From positions 1 to 14,498 of the forward strand of contig JBBQBV010000096.1 in NCBI GenBank assembly GCA_038318085.1: 14,498 bases of DNA. The letters run 5' to 3'. This DNA comes from DATLGB01 sp038318085 (GTDB lineage: Bacteria > Actinomycetota > Thermoleophilia > Solirubrobacterales > Solirubrobacteraceae). Within the stretch, counting starts at the first letter, position 1; the number at the start of each line of letters is the position of its first letter. The position numbers and the translations under genes were made by a program. The notes under the pieces are model-generated. The model ran no database searches. It had not been told where the DNA came from and worked only from the letters and a program-made list of their open reading frames with translations. Positions 6,536 to 12,967 of this stretch are shown here, one piece after another.

Positions 6536-8029
6536 TCAGAGGGGCTGACGGATGACCGGGCGCTTGGCCGCCGCGGCCTCGTCGAGGCGGCGCACGGGCG
6601 TGGAGTACGGCGCGTTGCGCGCGATCTGCGGATCTTCGGCGGCCTCGGCGAGGATCGCCGCCACCGCCTCCGCGAAGGCGTCGAGCGTCTCGCGCGTCTC
6701 GGTCTCCGTCGGCTCGATCATCAGCGCCTCCTCCACGACGAGCGGGAAGTACACCGTCGGCGGGTGATAGCCGAAGTCCAGCAGCCGCTTGGCGAGGTCG
6801 AGCGTGCGCAGCCCGAGCGCCTGCTTCATCGGCGCACCCGAGAGCACGAACTCGTGCATGCAGAGGCGGTCGTAGGCGACCGGCAGGTGCTCGCCGGCGA
6901 GCGCGGTCAGGCGCGCCTGCAGGTAGTTCGCGTTGAGCACGGCCGTCTCGGAGGCCTCGGTGAGTCCGTCGCCGCCGAGCGACAGGATGTAGGCGTAGGA
7001 GCGGACGAAAACGCCGAAGTTGCCCTGGAAGCCGCGCAGCCGGCCGATCGACTGCGGACGGTCGAAGTCGAGGCCGAAGCCGTCGCCGTCGCGCACCACC
7101 TGCGGCTTGGGCAGGTAGGGCTCGATGCGCTCTGAGACGGCGATCGGGCCGGACCCGGGGCCGCCGCCGCCGTGCGGCTGGGTGAAGGACTTGTGCAGGT
7201 TGAAGTGCACGATGTCAAAGCCCATGTCGCCGGGGCGGGTGCGGCCCATGATCGCGTTGAGGTTGGCGCCGTCGTAGTACAGCGTCGCGCCCACGGCGTG
7301 CACGATCCGCGCGATCTCGGAGATGTTGGGCTCGAACAGGCCCAGCGTGCTCGGGTTGGTGAGCATCAGGCAGGCGACGTCCTCGGTCGCCTTGAGGCGC
7401 AGGTCGTCGAGGTCGACGTTGCCGTCGCCGTCCACCGCGACCTTGACGGTCTCATAGCCGCCCATCGTCACCGTCGCCGGGTTGGTGCCGTGCGAGGTCT
7501 CCGGCGCCAGGACCTGGTGGCGGTGCTCGCCCCGCGCCTCGTGGTAGGCGCGGGTCAACAGGACGCCCGCGAGCTCGCCGTGCGAGCCGGCCGACGGCTG
7601 CAGCGAGACGTGCGGCAGGCCCGAGATCTCCGACAAAGCCCCCTGCAGCTCCCACATCAATCGCAGGGCGCCCTGCGCGCGGCGCGGGTCCTGCATCGGA
7701 TGCAGGCGGGCGTGGCCGGGCAGCGCCGCGACGCGCTCGTGCAGCTTCGGGTTGTGCTTCATCGTGCACGAGCCGAGCGGGTAAAAGCCCGTGTCGAGGT
7801 CGAAGTTGCGCTTGGACAGGCGGTTGTAGTGCCGGTTGATCTCGGGCTCGGAGACCTCGGGGAGCCGCGGCGGGTGCGCGCGGCGAAAGCGCGCGGGCAG
7901 CAGGTCGTCGAGCGGCCTCTGCGGGACGTCGAGCGCGGGCGCGACGAAGGCGCGACGGCCTTCGACGGATCGCTCGAAGATCGTCGTGGCGTGCTCGCGC
8001 TGCTGCGGCGTCTGGGTGGCGACCGTCAT
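6536..8029 (-). CDS. gcvPB: Glycine dehydrogenase (decarboxylating) subunit 2, P-protein beta part
   Basis: With GcvPA this forms the PLP-dependent P-protein that decarboxylates glycine and loads the aminomethyl group on lipoyl-GcvH. The protein has 497 residues, normal for the split form. The PLP lysine is K280 in FDIVHFNLHKSFTQPHGGGG, followed by the glycine-rich loop. Other family signatures are FYPLGSCTMKHNPK (82-95), QPSAGSHGE (144-152), ETSHGTNPA (177-185) and NPSTLGLFEP (225-234). The ATG at 8029 overlaps the gcvPA stop (ATGA, 8029-8026) and there is no separate ribosome-binding site, so translation is coupled. The C-terminal residues RNAPYSTPVRRLDE are the usual end of this subunit. 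Confidence 0.97.
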   Translation of the reverse strand: MTVATQTPQQREHATTIFERSVEGRRAFVAPALDVPQRPLDDLLPARFRRAHPPRLPEVSEPEINRHYNRLSKRNFDLDTGFYPLGSCTMKHNPKLHERVAALPGHARLHPMQDPRRAQGALRLMWELQGALSEISGLPHVSLQPSAGSHGELAGVLLTRAYHEARGEHRHQVLAPETSHGTNPATVTMGGYETVKVAVDGDGNVDLDDLRLKATEDVACLMLTNPSTLGLFEPNISEIARIVHAVGATLYYDGANLNAIMGRTRPGDMGFDIVHFNLHKSFTQPHGGGGPGSGPIAVSERIEPYLPKPQVVRDGDGFGLDFDRPQSIGRLRGFQGNFGVFVRSYAYILSLGGDGLTEASETAVLNANYLQARLTALAGEHLPVAYDRLCMHEFVLSGAPMKQALGLRTLDLAKRLLDFGYHPPTVYFPLVVEEALMIEPTETETRETLDAFAEAVAAILAEAAEDPQIARNAPYSTPVRRLDEAAAAKRPVIRQPL

Positions 8030-9408
8030 GCCGTCACGCCGGCGCTCTGTCGCTCTGCCGCGACCGCGGCTCCCAGCACGTCGGCGAGCGTGTCGATCTC
8101 GGCGCGCGAGCGCTGCTCGGTGATCGCGACCAGCAGCGCGTTCTCGTACTCGGGGTAGTCGCGGCCGAGCGGGTAGCCCGGGTTGACGCCCTGCGCCCAG
8201 CAGCGCTCGACGACCCGCCCGACCGGCGCGGCGAGCCGGACGGCGAACTCGCGCACGACGGGCTGGTCGTGCAGCGCCTCGACGCCGTCGAGGCCGGCCA
8301 GCCGCTCACGGGCGTAGTCCGTGCGGCGCAGCAGCAGCTCGCCGAGCTCGAGATACCCGCGCCTGCCCAGCCAGCTGAGGTAGATCGTGCCCATCAGCGC
8401 GTTGAGCGCCTGCGCGGTGCAGATGTTCGAGGTCGCCTTCTCGCGCCGGATGTGCTGCTCGCGCGTCTGCAGCGTGAGCACGAAGCCGCGGCGGCCGTCG
8501 GCGTCCGTCGTCTCGCCCGCGATGCGACCAGGCATGCGGCGCAGGTAGGCCTCCTGGGCGGCGAAGAAGCCGAAGCTGGGCCCGCCGTAGTCCAACCGGT
8601 TGCCGAGCGGCTGGCCCTCCCCCACGGCGACGTCGACGCCGAAGTCGCCGGGCGGACGCAGGACGCCGAGGGTCATGGGATCGACCTGGACGATCAGCAG
8701 GGGTGGGTGGGAGCGATTCTTGGCGATCGGCGCCAGCGCCTCGAGGTCCTCGACGGCGCCGAGGAAGTTCGGCTGGGCCAGGAAGATCGCTGCGACGTCG
8801 TCCCCGATCGCGTCGCGCAGGGCGTCGGCGTCGGTGACGCCGTCGGCCAGCGCGACCTCGTCGACCGTCGTCCCCCAGCCGGCCGAGGTGGTGATCAGCG
8901 TCTCGCGGGAGTGCGGGTGCACGCCGCGCGAGACCACGAAGCGCGTGCGGCCGTTGTGCAGCCTGGCCAGGTAGGCCGCGGCGGCCAGCGCGCTCGGGCC
9001 CTCGTAGACGCTCGCGTTGGAGACGGGGAGGCCCGTCAGCTCGGAGATCATCGTCTGGTACTCGAACATGACCTGCAGCCCGCCCTGTGAGACCTCGGGC
9101 TGGTACGGCGTGTAGGGCGTCAAGAACTCCGACCGCGAGACGATGGAGTCCACCAGCGCGGGGACGTAATGGTCATACATCCCGGCGCCCAGGAACGAGA
9201 TCTCGTCCTCGGCGGAGACGTTGCGCGCGGCGAGGTCGCGCAGGTACGCGGTGACCTCCTGCTCGGGCTTGCCGGCGGGCAGGTCGAGCGGGCGGCCCAG
9301 GCGCAGCTCCTCGGGGACGTCGGCGAAGAGGTCGTCGACCGACGCGACCCCGATCGCGTCCAGCATCGCCCGGCGATCGGCGTCCGTCGCGGAGGTGTAG
9401 CGGCTCAC
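8026..9408 (-). CDS. gcvPA: Glycine dehydrogenase (decarboxylating) subunit 1, P-protein alpha part
   Basis: This is the N-terminal half of the split P-protein, structurally PLP-enzyme-like but without the cofactor lysine; it pairs with GcvPB. From the GTG at 9408 it has 460 residues, close to the usual 450. It begins VSRYTSATDADRRAMLDAIG, matching the family start (RYTP.T..D...ML..IG). It continues with FADVPEELRL, FLGAGMYDHYVPALVDSIVS, FLTPYTPYQPEVSQGGLQ and YEGPSALAAAAYLA, all hallmarks of the subunit. The frame is open to a GTG at 9471, but the added residues look like nothing in the family. The TAGCCT element eight bases before 9408 supports this start and a leaderless mRNA. Upstream, the expected gcvT-gcvH genes are displaced by the divergent phosphodiesterase gene. 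Confidence 0.96.
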   Translation of the reverse strand: MSRYTSATDADRRAMLDAIGVASVDDLFADVPEELRLGRPLDLPAGKPEQEVTAYLRDLAARNVSAEDEISFLGAGMYDHYVPALVDSIVSRSEFLTPYTPYQPEVSQGGLQVMFEYQTMISELTGLPVSNASVYEGPSALAAAAYLARLHNGRTRFVVSRGVHPHSRETLITTSAGWGTTVDEVALADGVTDADALRDAIGDDVAAIFLAQPNFLGAVEDLEALAPIAKNRSHPPLLIVQVDPMTLGVLRPPGDFGVDVAVGEGQPLGNRLDYGGPSFGFFAAQEAYLRRMPGRIAGETTDADGRRGFVLTLQTREQHIRREKATSNICTAQALNALMGTIYLSWLGRRGYLELGELLLRRTDYARERLAGLDGVEALHDQPVVREFAVRLAAPVGRVVERCWAQGVNPGYPLGRDYPEYENALLVAITEQRSRAEIDTLADVLGAAVAAERQSAGVTA

Positions 9409-9416
9409 GGCAAGGC

Positions 9417-9422
9417 AGGCTA
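9417..9422 (-). promoter_or_regulatory. Candidate -10 element for gcvPA-gcvPB (leaderless)
   Basis: TAGCCT on the minus strand, inside GCTAGCCT, ends eight bases before the gcvPA GTG. With the usual six to eight bases from -10 to the transcription start, the mRNA would begin at or next to the start codon. No -35 match is visible. A separate promoter is required here because gcvPA is cut off from gcvT-gcvH. Confidence 0.45.
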
Positions 9423-9549
9423 GCGACGGCCCTTCCGCTGCGGGGGTGCGCAGCCCGCCCTCTGGCGACACCTCGCGTTCACCGTCCGATCACGAGGCGA
9501 GGGCTCGGCGGTAGGAACATGGCGACCGACCGTCTTGCTGTCATCGACT

Positions 9550-9553
9550 GGAG
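9550..9553 (+). promoter_or_regulatory. Ribosome-binding site that decides the phosphodiesterase start
   Basis: GGAG followed by five bases (TCACC) and then TTG at 9559. This is one of only two clear Shine-Dalgarno sequences found in the window and favours 9559 over the in-frame TTG at 9535. Confidence 0.6.
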
Positions 9554-9558
9554 TCACC

Positions 9559-11205
9559 TTGCGTCGTTTTCTCTTCGTGCTGTCCGCCGCGGTGCTCGCC
9601 ATCGGCGCCGTCGCCGTCGTCGCCTCGGGCGCCGACGGCCGTCATGGGCCGGTGCACCCGCCCAGCCGACAGCCCCACTCCGCCGAAGCTTCACACCGCG
9701 TCCTGCTGCTCAGCGTCGACGGGCTTCACGCATCCGACTTGGCCAAGTGGACGGCCTCGCACCCTGATGGCGCACTCGCCAGGCTGGCCTCCAAGGGGCT
9801 CGATTACACCAACGCGCAGAGCTCCTACCCATCTGACTCGTTCCCGGGCCTGCTGGCGCTCATCACGGGCGGCACCCCGAGGTCGACCGGCGTCTACTAC
9901 GACGACTCCTACGACCGCACCCTCTTTCCCCCCGGGAGCGACTGCACCGGTGCGCCGGGTACGGAGGTCCTCTACGACGAGAGCATCGACAAGAACTCCG
10001 ACGCGCTCGACGGCGGCGGGGGCATCGACGCCGCCAGGCTGCCGCTGGCCAAGAAGCGCTCGAGCTGCGCGCCCGTGCTGCCCCACACGTTCCTGCGGGT
10101 CAACACGATCTTCAACGTCGCCCACGACGCCGGCCTCCGGACGGCCTGGTCGGACAAGCACCCGGCCTATGACCTGGTCAACGGCCACGAGGGCGGCGGG
10201 GTCGACGATCTCTACACGCCCGAGATCGCGGCGAACCCGGACGGCAGCGGCAAGCCGGGCGTGACGTCCTACACGGGGTCTGAGGGCACCGTGCAGCAGT
10301 ACGACGACATCAAGGTCGAGGCGCTGCTCAACGAGATCCGGGGCAAGGACCACGCCGGCAGCGGCTCGCCGGGCGTCCCATCGATCTTCGGGATGAACTT
10401 CCAGGCCGTGAGCGTCGCTCAGAAGCTCCCAGCGGCGGCGTTCGCCTTCGATCCGACCGGGTGCCCCGGGCCACCGGCGACCCCCTGCCCGTTCGTGGGC
10501 GGCTACGACTTCGCCGGCGCGTTCACGGGCAACATGTTCTCCGCGATGTCGTTCGTCGACGCAGAGCTCGGCCAGCTGGTCGGCGCGCTGCGCGACCAGG
10601 GGCTGGCCGAGTCGACCGAGATCATCCTCACGGCCAAGCACGGCCAGAGCCCGATCGACCCGAACACGCTCACGCGCGTCGACCCCAGCAGGATCGCCGA
10701 CGACATCACGTCGTCCACCTCCGGGAAGGCCGACGGAACCGACTCGCTGTACACCAACGACGACAGCTCGTTCATCTGGCTGGCCTCGGCGCTGCAGGAC
10801 AAGACGTCCGCACTTGTGCGCACGCTGCGCGGTGACGCCGCCGCGCTGGATCTCGACAACCCGCCGAGGTCGCCGATCGACGGAGTGATCGCCGGGGAGC
10901 GGCTGAGGAAGCTGTTCGGCGACCCGGCCGCCGATCCCCGCGTGCCAGACGCGGCGCTGCAGCCGAAGCCCGGGGGCCTGTACTCCCTCAGCACGAAGAA
11001 GGTCGCCGAGCACGGCGGCGGCGCACCGCAGGACCGCAACGTGGCGCTCGTGGTCTATGACCCCCGTCGACGCACGGGGTCGACGATCACCACCGGTGTG
11101 CAGACGACGGGCGTGGCCAGCACGATCCTGCGGTTCCTCGGTCTGGATCCGGGCAGGCTGCAGAGCGTCCAGCAGGAGAAGACGCCCGCCCTGCCGGCGC
11201 CGTAG
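9559..11205 (+). CDS. Secreted alkaline-phosphatase-superfamily phosphodiesterase / nucleotide pyrophosphatase
   Basis: A 548-residue hydrolase of the type I phosphodiesterase/nucleotide pyrophosphatase family, probably acting outside the membrane on a phosphodiester that cannot be named. From the TTG at 9559 it starts MRRFLFVLSAAVLAIGAVAV, a clear signal peptide or anchor. The catalytic core begins at VLLLSVDGLH with metal ligand D54. The nucleophile region NAQSSYPSDSFPG (85-97) suggests S94 in place of the usual Thr, and TGGTPRSTGVYYDDSYDR follows. Later ligands are likely in SDKHPAYD (198-205), D334 in SFVDAELG and H361 in TAKHGQSP. The usual DHG metal motif is here K-H-G (360-362). Four cysteines (129, 170, 302, 310) could form disulfides, in keeping with export. 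It lies head-to-head with gcvPA and tail-to-tail with gcvH, splitting the gcv cluster. Confidence 0.88.
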   Translation: MRRFLFVLSAAVLAIGAVAVVASGADGRHGPVHPPSRQPHSAEASHRVLLLSVDGLHASDLAKWTASHPDGALARLASKGLDYTNAQSSYPSDSFPGLLALITGGTPRSTGVYYDDSYDRTLFPPGSDCTGAPGTEVLYDESIDKNSDALDGGGGIDAARLPLAKKRSSCAPVLPHTFLRVNTIFNVAHDAGLRTAWSDKHPAYDLVNGHEGGGVDDLYTPEIAANPDGSGKPGVTSYTGSEGTVQQYDDIKVEALLNEIRGKDHAGSGSPGVPSIFGMNFQAVSVAQKLPAAAFAFDPTGCPGPPATPCPFVGGYDFAGAFTGNMFSAMSFVDAELGQLVGALRDQGLAESTEIILTAKHGQSPIDPNTLTRVDPSRIADDITSSTSGKADGTDSLYTNDDSSFIWLASALQDKTSALVRTLRGDAAALDLDNPPRSPIDGVIAGERLRKLFGDPAADPRVPDAALQPKPGGLYSLSTKKVAEHGGGAPQDRNVALVVYDPRRRTGSTITTGVQTTGVASTILRFLGLDPGRLQSVQQEKTPALPAP

Positions 11206-11265
11206 TCGCGGGACGAGACAGCGGGAGGGGGGCGGGTCTGGGCCCGCAGGCAGCACAGTCACCCC

Positions 11266-11508
11266 ATGGCGGAGCCGACCTCCCTCCCGCTGCTGCGGAC
11301 GCGGCGCGGTCTGATGTTCACGGCGCTGCCGGCGATCGCCGTGCTCGCGGCGCTCGGCGGGCTGGCCGTCGGGCACCGCGACTCGGCGGTCGGCGAGAGC
11401 CGGACGACGCCGCGGTCCTGTGCGTGCGCGTCGATCAGCCCGCGAGCGTCGCCTCGTAGGTCGCCGCGTCCATCAGCTCGTCGGCCTCGCCCGGGTCCCT
11501 CAGCCTGA
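11266..11508 (+). CDS. Possible small membrane protein, or 5' remnant of a truncated gene
   Basis: I do not recognise this 80-residue reading frame. Its first 50 or so codons look coding: only one third position is A/T before codon 52, while second positions are much richer in A/T. The product has a basic N-terminus and one hydrophobic stretch (LMFTALPAIAVLAALGGLAV, residues 16-35). After about base 11410 it becomes Arg/Ser/Pro-rich and runs antisense into the end of gcvH for 74 bases, which looks like shadow. A shift of one frame near 11408 would give DDAAVLCVRVDQPASVAS and a stop at 11459. No ribosome-binding site or -10 element is seen. Either it is a short real gene or a fragment left by the rearrangement that split the gcv cluster. 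The 60 bases before it (11206-11265) hold only a weak G/C hairpin. Confidence 0.35.
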   Translation: MAEPTSLPLLRTRRGLMFTALPAIAVLAALGGLAVGHRDSAVGESRTTPRSCACASISPRASPRRSPRPSARRPRPGPSA

Positions 11509-11818
11509 TCTTGACGAGCCAGCCGTCGCCGTAGGGGTCCTCGTTGATCTTCTCGGGGCCGCTCGTGAGCTGCTCGTTGACCGCGACGATCTCGCCGGAG
11601 AGCGGCGCGATCACGTCCGAGACGGCCTTGACGGACTCGACCTCCGCATACGGCTCGTCCTTGGAGATCGTCGTGCCCACCTTCGGCGGGTCGACGAAGA
11701 CGATCTCGCCGAGCGCCTCCTGCGCGTACCAGGTGATGCCCAGCGTGGCGGTCTCGCCGTCGATGCGCGCCCAGTCGTGCTCGGCGTGGTACTTGAGGTC
11801 GGGCGGGTAGTCGGGCAA
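11435..11818 (-). CDS. gcvH: Glycine cleavage system H protein
   Basis: GcvH is the lipoylated shuttle that carries the aminomethyl intermediate between P-, T- and L-proteins. From the TTG at 11818 it has 127 residues, the standard size. It begins MPDYPPDLKYHAEHDWARI, matching the family N-terminus (P.dLkYt.eHeW). The lipoyl attachment lysine is K64 in VESVKAVSD, followed by PLSGEIVAVNE and the C-terminal DPYGDGWLVKI. No ATG or GTG is available between the gcvT stop and the conserved region. A CTG at 11827 would share its TG with the gcvT TGA (CTGA) and add three residues. The AAGGAG at 11835-11830 lies 11 bases before the TTG and two before the CTG, so the exact start is not settled. It is transcribed with gcvT. 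Confidence 0.95.
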   Translation of the reverse strand: MPDYPPDLKYHAEHDWARIDGETATLGITWYAQEALGEIVFVDPPKVGTTISKDEPYAEVESVKAVSDVIAPLSGEIVAVNEQLTSGPEKINEDPYGDGWLVKIRLRDPGEADELMDAATYEATLAG

Positions 11819-11823
11819 GCGGT

Positions 11824-12903
11824 TCAGGGCTCCTTGGCGTACAGCGGCTTGGGTCGGACCTCGGCGCTGCGCGGGGTGCCACGCACGTCGATCTCGAAGG
11901 GGGTGCCGGGCTCGGCCGAGGCGGCCGCAACGTAGGCCATGCCGATGCCGACGCCGAGGCTCGGGGACATCGTGCCGCTGGTGACCGTGCCGCCGCCGGC
12001 GATCGGGTTGCCCGGGCGGGCGATGCCGCGGCCGGTCATCACGAAGGCGACGAGCTTCTCGGCGGTGCCGGCCTCGCGCGCCGCGCGGACGGCGTCGGCT
12101 CCGACGAAGCCCGTGTCCTCTCTGCAGGCCCAGCCCAGGCCGGCCTCGATCGGGTTGCGCGTCTCGTCCATGTCGTTGCCGTACAGGTGGTAGTTGACCT
12201 CGAGGCGCAGGGTGTCGCGCGCCCCGAGCCCAGCCGGCTCGACGCCCGCCGCGACCAGGGCGTCCCAGACGTCGGCCGCCCGCTCGGGGTCGAGCAGCAG
12301 CTCGACCCCGTCCTCCCCCGTGTAGCCCGTGCCGCAGACCAGCAGCGGGACTCCCGCCACCGTGCGCGAGCAGCAGTGCAGGCGCGAGGGGAGGCGGCCG
12401 TCGCTGAGCGCTGAGACGAGCCCGCGCGCGTCCGGGCCCTGGACGGCGAGCATGGCGAAGTCGTCCGCGCGGTCGACGACGTCGACGTCGAAGCTCTCCG
12501 CCTGCAGCTCGAACCACGCCAGGTCCTTGTCGTGATTAGCGGCGTTGGTGACCGTCAGGTAGTGGCACTCCGCCAGGCGATAGGTGAAGAGGTCGTCGAC
12601 GATCCCGCCGTCGCGGTGGCACATCACGCCGTACTGCGCGCCCCCCTCGGGCATCCGGCGGAGATCGTTTGAGAGCAGGTGCTGGAGGAACTCGAGCGCC
12701 TGGGGCCCGCGCGTCTCGATCTCGCCCATGTGCGAGACGTCGAACACGCCGGCGTGCCTGCGGACGGCCTCGTGCTCGGCGCGGATGCCGCCCGCGTACT
12801 GCACCGGCATCTCCCACCCGGCGAATCCGACCAGCCGGGCGTCCGCCGCGGCGTGGCGGCCGTGCAGGGCGGTGCGGCGGAGGTCGCTCTCTCGGGTGCC
12901 CAC
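11824..12903 (-). CDS. gcvT: Aminomethyltransferase (glycine cleavage system T protein)
   Basis: GcvT moves the one-carbon unit from aminomethyl-lipoyl-GcvH to tetrahydrofolate, releasing ammonia. From the GTG at 12903 it has 359 residues, typical length. It starts SDLRRTALHGRH after a short lead, then VGFAGWEMPVQY, FDVSHMGEIETRGP, QYGVMCHRDGGIVDDLFTYR, VQGPDAR and GYTGEDGVEL, all standard GcvT signatures. The conserved active-site Asp is in GGIVDDL. The C-terminal part has ARDTLRLEVNYHLYGNDMDE and TSGTMSPSLGVGIGMAYV. A TTG at 12936 would add 11 residues with no family match, and its bases form a possible -35 (TTGACC), so 12903 is preferred. It is divergent from the GNAT gene, with only 64 bases between. 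Confidence 0.96.
   Translation of the reverse strand: MGTRESDLRRTALHGRHAAADARLVGFAGWEMPVQYAGGIRAEHEAVRRHAGVFDVSHMGEIETRGPQALEFLQHLLSNDLRRMPEGGAQYGVMCHRDGGIVDDLFTYRLAECHYLTVTNAANHDKDLAWFELQAESFDVDVVDRADDFAMLAVQGPDARGLVSALSDGRLPSRLHCCSRTVAGVPLLVCGTGYTGEDGVELLLDPERAADVWDALVAAGVEPAGLGARDTLRLEVNYHLYGNDMDETRNPIEAGLGWACREDTGFVGADAVRAAREAGTAEKLVAFVMTGRGIARPGNPIAGGGTVTSGTMSPSLGVGIGMAYVAAASAEPGTPFEIDVRGTPRSAEVRPKPLYAKEP
11830..11835 (-). promoter_or_regulatory. Ribosome-binding site for gcvH inside gcvT
   Basis: AAGGAG on the minus strand, within the last codons of gcvT (the KEP end). It is a perfect Shine-Dalgarno match and lies 11 bases before the TTG start of gcvH, a little far but usable. Its presence suggests gcvH is translated more independently than its neighbours. 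Confidence 0.55.
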
Positions 12904-12911
12904 GAAGCCCA

Positions 12912-12917
12912 ACGCTA
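12912..12917 (-). promoter_or_regulatory. Candidate -10 element for gcvT-gcvH (leaderless)
   Basis: TAGCGT on the minus strand ends eight bases before the gcvT GTG and shares GCCGGTAGC with the scpA element. A TTGACC at 12936-12931 looks like a -35 box but is only 13 bases away, short of the usual 16-18, so its role is doubtful. Transcription would start at or beside the GTG. Confidence 0.45.
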
Positions 12918-12953
12918 CCGGCGCCGCCAGGGTCAAGCGCGGACGCGGCCCAG

Positions 12954-12967
12954 CCGATCAGAATCGG
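12954..12967. repeat. Perfect inverted repeat in the gcvT / acyltransferase divergent gap
   Basis: CCGAT-CAGA-ATCGG, two five-base arms around a four-base centre, ends directly before the GTG start of the acyltransferase gene. It lies in the shared 64-base control region, about 50 bases upstream of the gcvT start. It may be an operator for a dimeric repressor or a 5' hairpin; its five arm bases are a modest match. Confidence 0.35.

Noticed and set aside
4615..6555. 646-codon plus-strand open frame antisense to the GGDEF-EAL gene
   Set aside because: The minus-strand protein has all catalytic motifs. The opposite frame is long only because stop codons are rare at this GC content.
9438..9453. 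CTGCG-GGGGTG-CGCAG hairpin upstream of gcvPA
   Set aside because: Short stem with no conserved partner, and probably not transcribed if the leaderless promoter is right.
9408..9471. Longer gcvPA from the GTG at 9471
   Set aside because: The extra residues do not match the family start, and the -10-like TAGCCT lies inside this stretch.
9409..9558. Glycine riboswitch before gcvPA
   Set aside because: I looked for the conserved GAAGG..CAA and CTCTCAGG elements on the minus strand. A GGAAGGG occurs, but the rest is missing, and the likely -10 box would place the transcript start after it. The gcvT gap (64 bases) is too short for one.
11232..11247. GCGGG-TCTGGG-CCCGC hairpin after the phosphodiesterase as a terminator
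   Set aside because: Only a five-pair stem and no T-run follows. G/C stems of this size are expected by chance here.
9691..11376. 561-codon minus-strand frame antisense to the phosphodiesterase, which would restore a continuous gcv strand
   Set aside because: Composition is Arg/Gly/Val shadow-like with no motif, while the plus strand encodes a signal peptide and catalytic motifs.
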